Notes under the pieces: generated by a model
Databases searched by the model: none
Told to the model about the DNA's origin: nothing
The model's input: the letters and a program-made list of their open reading frames with translations, nothing else
Assembly: GCA_016711805.1 (NCBI GenBank)
Contig: JADJSH010000014.1
Span: 146,399-210,398, forward strand
Length of the DNA: 64,000 bases
Reading direction: 5' to 3'
Source: Bacteroidota bacterium
Lineage (GTDB): Bacteria > Bacteroidota > Bacteroidia > B-17B0 > Aurantibacillaceae
Position numbers and translations under genes: made by a program
Shown: piece by piece, positions 60,435 to 64,000 of the stretch
How the letters are laid out: each line of letters opens with the position of its first letter
Numbering within the stretch: position 1 is the stretch's first letter

Positions 60435-63115
60435 ATGAAAAAAAACATTTTACTCCTATTTTTAATAACCAGTTTTCTAAATATTAGTGCTCAAACTCCA
60501 ACTATCAATTATGATTATTGGCAAACAGTAAACACATATTCCGTTAGTAACTCTGTTACACAAGAATTCAATAAATCAGTGATGATTGGCGAAAACCTCA
60601 TTATGATTGTTGATACATTCACGGGGACCAATCCATATAATAACAAAGGATTATTTGCTTATAATACGGTAACCCGTAATACTAGTACATTGTCTTATCC
60701 TGTTCAAGGCGGCGACAGAGGCATTCAATGTGCAACAGCCTACAAAACCAGTACACCAGGTTTAACTTATGGTATTTTTGGTTGTTATTCAGGAAGCGAT
60801 GTCGGTTTTACTTATCCGGTATTTTACACTTACAACGGCTTAACAAGCACTTTCACTTCTGATTCAATTACATTTGGTAGCTCTTCAGATTATGAAGGTG
60901 GTATACATAATATTGCCATGTTTAGTCCAACTACAAATCATGATACTATTCGTTTTTTTGTAAAAATGGCTTCTGGAACACAGGTTTTTAAAAAGCACAT
61001 TAATCAATCATCTATTGTTCCAACCTACGCTCAAATTGGAATTGAGTATGTTAAAGCTAGTATGGTGTACAATAATAAACTATATGTTGCTGGTGACTCT
61101 ACTATTACTGATTACGCGTTATTAAAAGAAAGTATTGACGGGAACAACTTTACTCAACCTAATAACATCAACAATATATCGTTCCCTTACACATCTCGTG
61201 TTGCATTACTTGATACGTTGGATGGGAAACTAATTATTGGATTAAATTTAAATGGAGGCTCGTTAGGGTACGAATTTTATTCATACGACGGTACAACTTT
61301 ACAGTTGCTATTTTCAGATGCACTTGGAACCATTACTAGTTATCAAAATTTCAAAAAAAGATTATGGTTCTCAACCAACGTCTACGATAATGGTAATACC
61401 GCTAATTACGCATACCTTCACAGTATTTCAAATGGGGTGTCTATTCCATCCTCTCAAGCATTTGGTGGCGATGTCATTGATGGTTACTACATGAATTTAT
61501 CAGCTACCAAAGACAGTTTATATTTTGTGGGGAACAAAGGAACTTTTCAAATGTCAAAAACATTCAATAATGGAGCTAAGTTGGCTTTAAAACAACAGTA
61601 TTTCTGGATAGATACTTAGAGGTTCATAAATTAATGCCTCCAGTTTCTTCTTTTAACTATAATAACAATCAAATTTGTTTAAACGCAAACGAAACATTTA
61701 CCAGCACCAGTCAAAATACAGATTCATTACATTGGTTATATGATGGTGCATTTTATGCTACTAGTCCTGGAGCAACTGCCTGGATGAATATTAACTTTCC
61801 TACAACGGGAAGTCATAGTGTTGGATTGGTTGCCTTTGGAGGAACGTTGACTGATACCACTTTTTTATCTGTGAATGTATATTCTGTTTCAATTGCTATT
61901 TCTGGTAATACTTTAGTATGTTTAGGAAACTCTTTTAACTATACCTCAACTACCACAGGAGCAGTTGGTACTCCTACTGTAGGTTGGAGAGACTATATTA
62001 CGGCTCCCATAGTCAATATTAACACTGGTGCAACATTTTCATATTCTCCAACACTTGGAGCCACTGCCTTTCAATTTTTTGCTGTTGTAACAGATATTCA
62101 TGGCTGCACCGCCACAAGTAATACAGTTAATGCGCAATGCAATCCACTTTATCAAATTGATGGGCAAGCATTAACTGGTATAACTCCAACTATTACACCA
62201 GTGAGTGGAGAAGTGACATTATATAAATATGAATCTTTTCTAGGCAGATTTGATTCTATTTCAACTACTCCAACAGGAGTTGTGGGTGATTTTAATTTTG
62301 CTACTATGCCTGAAGGTGATTATATTCTAAAAGCCGTTCCAAGTGCTACAATATTACAAACATCTTATCATGGTACAAACGCTATTAGTTGGAAAAATGC
62401 GACTCCATTTAGTCACACCTGCTTAAACCAATCCACTAAAAACATTGATGTAAACCTTTTAGAAAATATTGGAACAGGCCGGGAGTGTTAACTGGCTCAG
62501 TTTATCAAGGAAACGGTTTGGAAACCGAATGGCAAATGAAGAACAAAACCAATGGCGCCAGGAACTCCAATTGGAGGAATTATAGTAAAAGGCGGTAAAA
62601 ATCCAGGTGGTCAGATGTTTGTGCAAACAGTTACAGCTGCAGACGGAACTTATACATTAACAGGTTTGCCAGTAAATACTGGAGATACATATTTTATATT
62701 AGTAGATATTCCAGGCCTAGATACCAGTGGAACATACCGTAGAATTCTTACATCTGGAACTTCAACTATTACTGGTTTAGATTTCATGGTATATTCTATA
62801 TACATATACCCAATTGGAATGGCAACCTCTATAGCGAAGGACAATAGTGTTTTCAATCAAGAAATCAAACTATTTCCAAATCCATCAAAAGAAATTACAT
62901 ATGTTGAGTTTGAATTAATAAAATCTGCTAATACAGAAATTGAGCTATTTGACATCGTTGGACAAAAAATTAAAACGATTACACCATATTCAAAACAAGA
63001 AAAAAGTAAGTATAAACATCCTATTCATATAGGTGATTTAAGTTCGGGTATTTATTTTGTAAAAATCAAAATTAACGATTCTGAAAATGTTATTAAATTG
63101 ATTATAACTAATTGA
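60435..63115 (+). CDS. Secreted T9SS cargo of about 893 residues, three frameshifts in the sequence as given
   Basis: Signal peptide 1-20 (ends LNISAQT), an N-terminal propeller-like region to about 390 (LSYPVQGGDRGIQCATAYKT, YVKASMVYNNKLYVAGDSTI), then a PKD-like part (SSFNYNNNQICLNANETFTS, HWLYDGAFYATSPGATAWMN), a Cna-like domain (VTLYKYESFLGRFDSISTTP), and a Bacteroidota module APGTPIGGIIVKGGKNPGGQ with GLPVNTGDTYFILVDIPGLD, ending in a T9SS type A domain (IKLFPNPSKEITYVEFEL, IELFDIVGQKIKTITPYS, IGDLSSGIYFVKIKINDSEN). Frame changes lie near 61600 (restoring DRYLEVHKLMPPVSSFNYNN), near 62478 (giving PGVLTGSVYQGNG) and at the A4 run near 62544. Each lies between well-kept flanks, so the gene is probably intact in the organism. 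Confidence 0.75.
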
Positions 63116-63131
63116 TTTTTAACATTTAATC

Positions 63132-63164
63132 AAAAGCCAACTAATGTATTAGTTGGCTTTTTTT
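63132..63164 (+). terminator. Rho-independent terminator
   Basis: Perfect stem AAAAGCCAACTA / TAGTTGGCTTTT with a short loop and following T run, 17 bases after the T9SS cargo stop. Confidence 0.85.
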
Positions 63165-63167
63165 ATT

Positions 63168-63192
63168 TATATTTGGCTATATCATTCAACTA
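63168..63192 (+). promoter_or_regulatory. Promoter and shared 5' leader motif, second copy
   Basis: TATATTTG at 63168-63175 followed by CTATATCATTCAACTA at 63177-63192, five bases before the ATG at 63198. The box overlaps the T tail of the preceding terminator. Confidence 0.6.
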
Positions 63193-63197
63193 TTTCT

Positions 63198-64000
63198 ATG
63201 AAGAAAATTTTATTAAAAGCACTCTTTGCTTTAGGATTTGTATCATCCATTAATTTCACTTACGCACAATGTTCGCTCGATCAAGTTGGTGCCCCGAACT
63301 ACTCTGTAACATCGCAATTTTCTGACATGGCGGTAGCGCCAAATGGTATATTATACTCGTTTGCCTATAATAGCGGCGTAGGTAAATTTTATTTGCATTC
63401 AATAGCTTCTCCATCTTCAAGTTGGACTCCAGTTGCAAATATAAGTGGGTCAACAACGGTAAAGCCTGTTGTTCAAGTTTCAAAAACTGGTAAAGTATAT
63501 GTCGTTTTAAAAGATGACGCTGCTGGTCAGGTAGGAAAAGTATTTTATGAATCAGCAGGCTCGTTTATCCAATTAGGTGCCCCATTTTCGGGAGGAAATA
63601 AAGTATCAGATTTATCTATCGCTTTTAATTCATTAGGTGAAGAATATGTAGCTTACACAGATATTACAAATGGCAATCGATCAACTGTAAAAAAATGGGA
63701 CGGAACATCTTGGATTTCCGTAGGCACGGGGACTGTTTCGATTGGTGCAGGGTATTATAATTCTCTAATCATAGATAAAACAGATTCTCCTGTTTTAGCA
63801 TTTCAAGATTTAAATGCTGGAAATAAAATTAGCGTTATGAAGTTTAATGGAACTTCATGGAATTTATCCACTTCAGTTGGATCGAGTCCTTCAAATGCTA
63901 AACTAAAGTTAGGTCAAAATGGAGATTACTACTTAGGGTATACAGAAGACACGAACAATGCCATCGTTCAGAAATATGATGGTCTAACATGGAATCCTTT
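63198..64000 (+). CDS. Secreted beta-propeller-like repeat protein, 3' end outside window
   Basis: The frame opens at ATG 63198 and stays open for 267 codons to the right edge. Signal peptide about 1-24 (ends FTYAQ), then repeated strand blocks of about 50 residues with aromatic-Asn/Asp-Gly-Thr-Ser-Trp units (VKKWDGTSWISVG, VMKFNGTSWNLSTSV, VQKYDGLTWNP) and intervening SDLSIAFNSLGEEYVAYTD, KTDSPVLAFQDLNAGNKISV and AKLKLGQNGDYYLGYTEDTN. Such repeats make beta-propellers in Bacteroidota surface proteins, which usually end in a T9SS sorting domain, here beyond the edge. It shares its promoter and leader motif with the gene at 60435 and is thus probably co-regulated. Confidence 0.75.
   Translation, partial: MKKILLKALFALGFVSSINFTYAQCSLDQVGAPNYSVTSQFSDMAVAPNGILYSFAYNSGVGKFYLHSIASPSSSWTPVANISGSTTVKPVVQVSKTGKVYVVLKDDAAGQVGKVFYESAGSFIQLGAPFSGGNKVSDLSIAFNSLGEEYVAYTDITNGNRSTVKKWDGTSWISVGTGTVSIGAGYYNSLIIDKTDSPVLAFQDLNAGNKISVMKFNGTSWNLSTSVGSSPSNAKLKLGQNGDYYLGYTEDTNNAIVQKYDGLTWNP

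Noticed and set aside
61634..63115. Two independent genes after 61619
   Set aside because: Neither piece has a signal peptide or promoter, both continue the preceding domain order, and only the last has the sorting domain expected at the end of the first protein.
1..64000. CRISPR array, prophage, transposase or rRNA genes
   Set aside because: I looked for short regularly spaced repeats, phage structural or integrase-like proteins, transposase motifs and rRNA segments and saw none.

Overview
The window is AT-rich chromosomal DNA from a member of the Bacteroidota. The evidence is type IX secretion (T9SS) C-terminal sorting domains on several proteins, a PorZ-like T9SS component beside recO, a gliding-motility-type C-terminal domain on a large adhesin-like protein, DUF5686 and carboxypeptidase-regulatory-like proteins, TonB-dependent receptors, and repeated promoter boxes of the Bacteroidota type TAnnTTTG. 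I cannot assign an order with confidence; a Flavobacteriales-like lineage is my best guess. There is no rRNA, no CRISPR array, no prophage and no recognisable insertion sequence.

Layout. 1-7.3 kb (minus strand): end of an LptE-type lipoprotein gene, M16 peptidase, DUF5686 protein, a damaged DUF2459-type gene, an outer-membrane barrel and a TPR/PD40 protein. 7.4-14 kb: lipid A-type acyltransferase, a tandem pair of cysteine-rich small lipoproteins, a T9SS cargo, ferritin, a regulatory-domain/propeller protein and an orphan histidine kinase. 14-27.6 kb: a lone YwqK/MORN-like gene between inverted repeats, a cation/proton antiporter, a TonB receptor, a T9SS cargo, a PadR-PspC operon with a clear operator-like palindrome, TerC, RecO and PorZ. 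27.7-31.5 kb: tRNA-Arg, a histidine-containing small protein, YidD, a ZnuD-like TonB receptor and its lipoprotein. 31.7-38.2 kb: a very AT-rich surface polysaccharide island (two glycosyltransferases, flippase, broken deacetylase, GNAT, methyltransferase). 38.2-41.5 kb: a large repeat protein with a gliding-type C-terminus. 41.5-49 kb: DedA, rhodanese, YceI-like, phosphosulfolactate synthase, TPR, GlmM, cysteine desulfurase, HAD phosphatase and a CAT-anticodon tRNA. 49-54 kb: lipoproteins, two glycosyltransferases and an LptF/LptG permease. 54-60.3 kb: cyclophilin, HutI, AroC, a dicarboxylate symporter, a TRIC-type channel and RimM. 60.4-64 kb: two secreted proteins sharing a promoter and leader motif.

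The unifying theme is the cell envelope: LPS transport, lipid A acylation, polysaccharide assembly, GlmM for amino-sugar precursors, outer-membrane receptors, and T9SS cargo with one T9SS component. Core housekeeping genes (aroC, rimM, recO, glmM, cysteine desulfurase) are interspersed.

A striking property of the sequence is about a dozen frameshifts, mostly at short homopolymers. Many fall in genes that should be intact (aroC, the TRIC channel, a HAD phosphatase, a TonB receptor). They cluster at 28-37 kb and 57-63 kb and look more like uncorrected long-read errors than decay. I found no convincing wholly new system. The best leads are the PadR operator/operon, the G10 tract before the symporter, the 696-bp internal repeats, the metal-receptor locus and the paired cysteine-rich lipoproteins.
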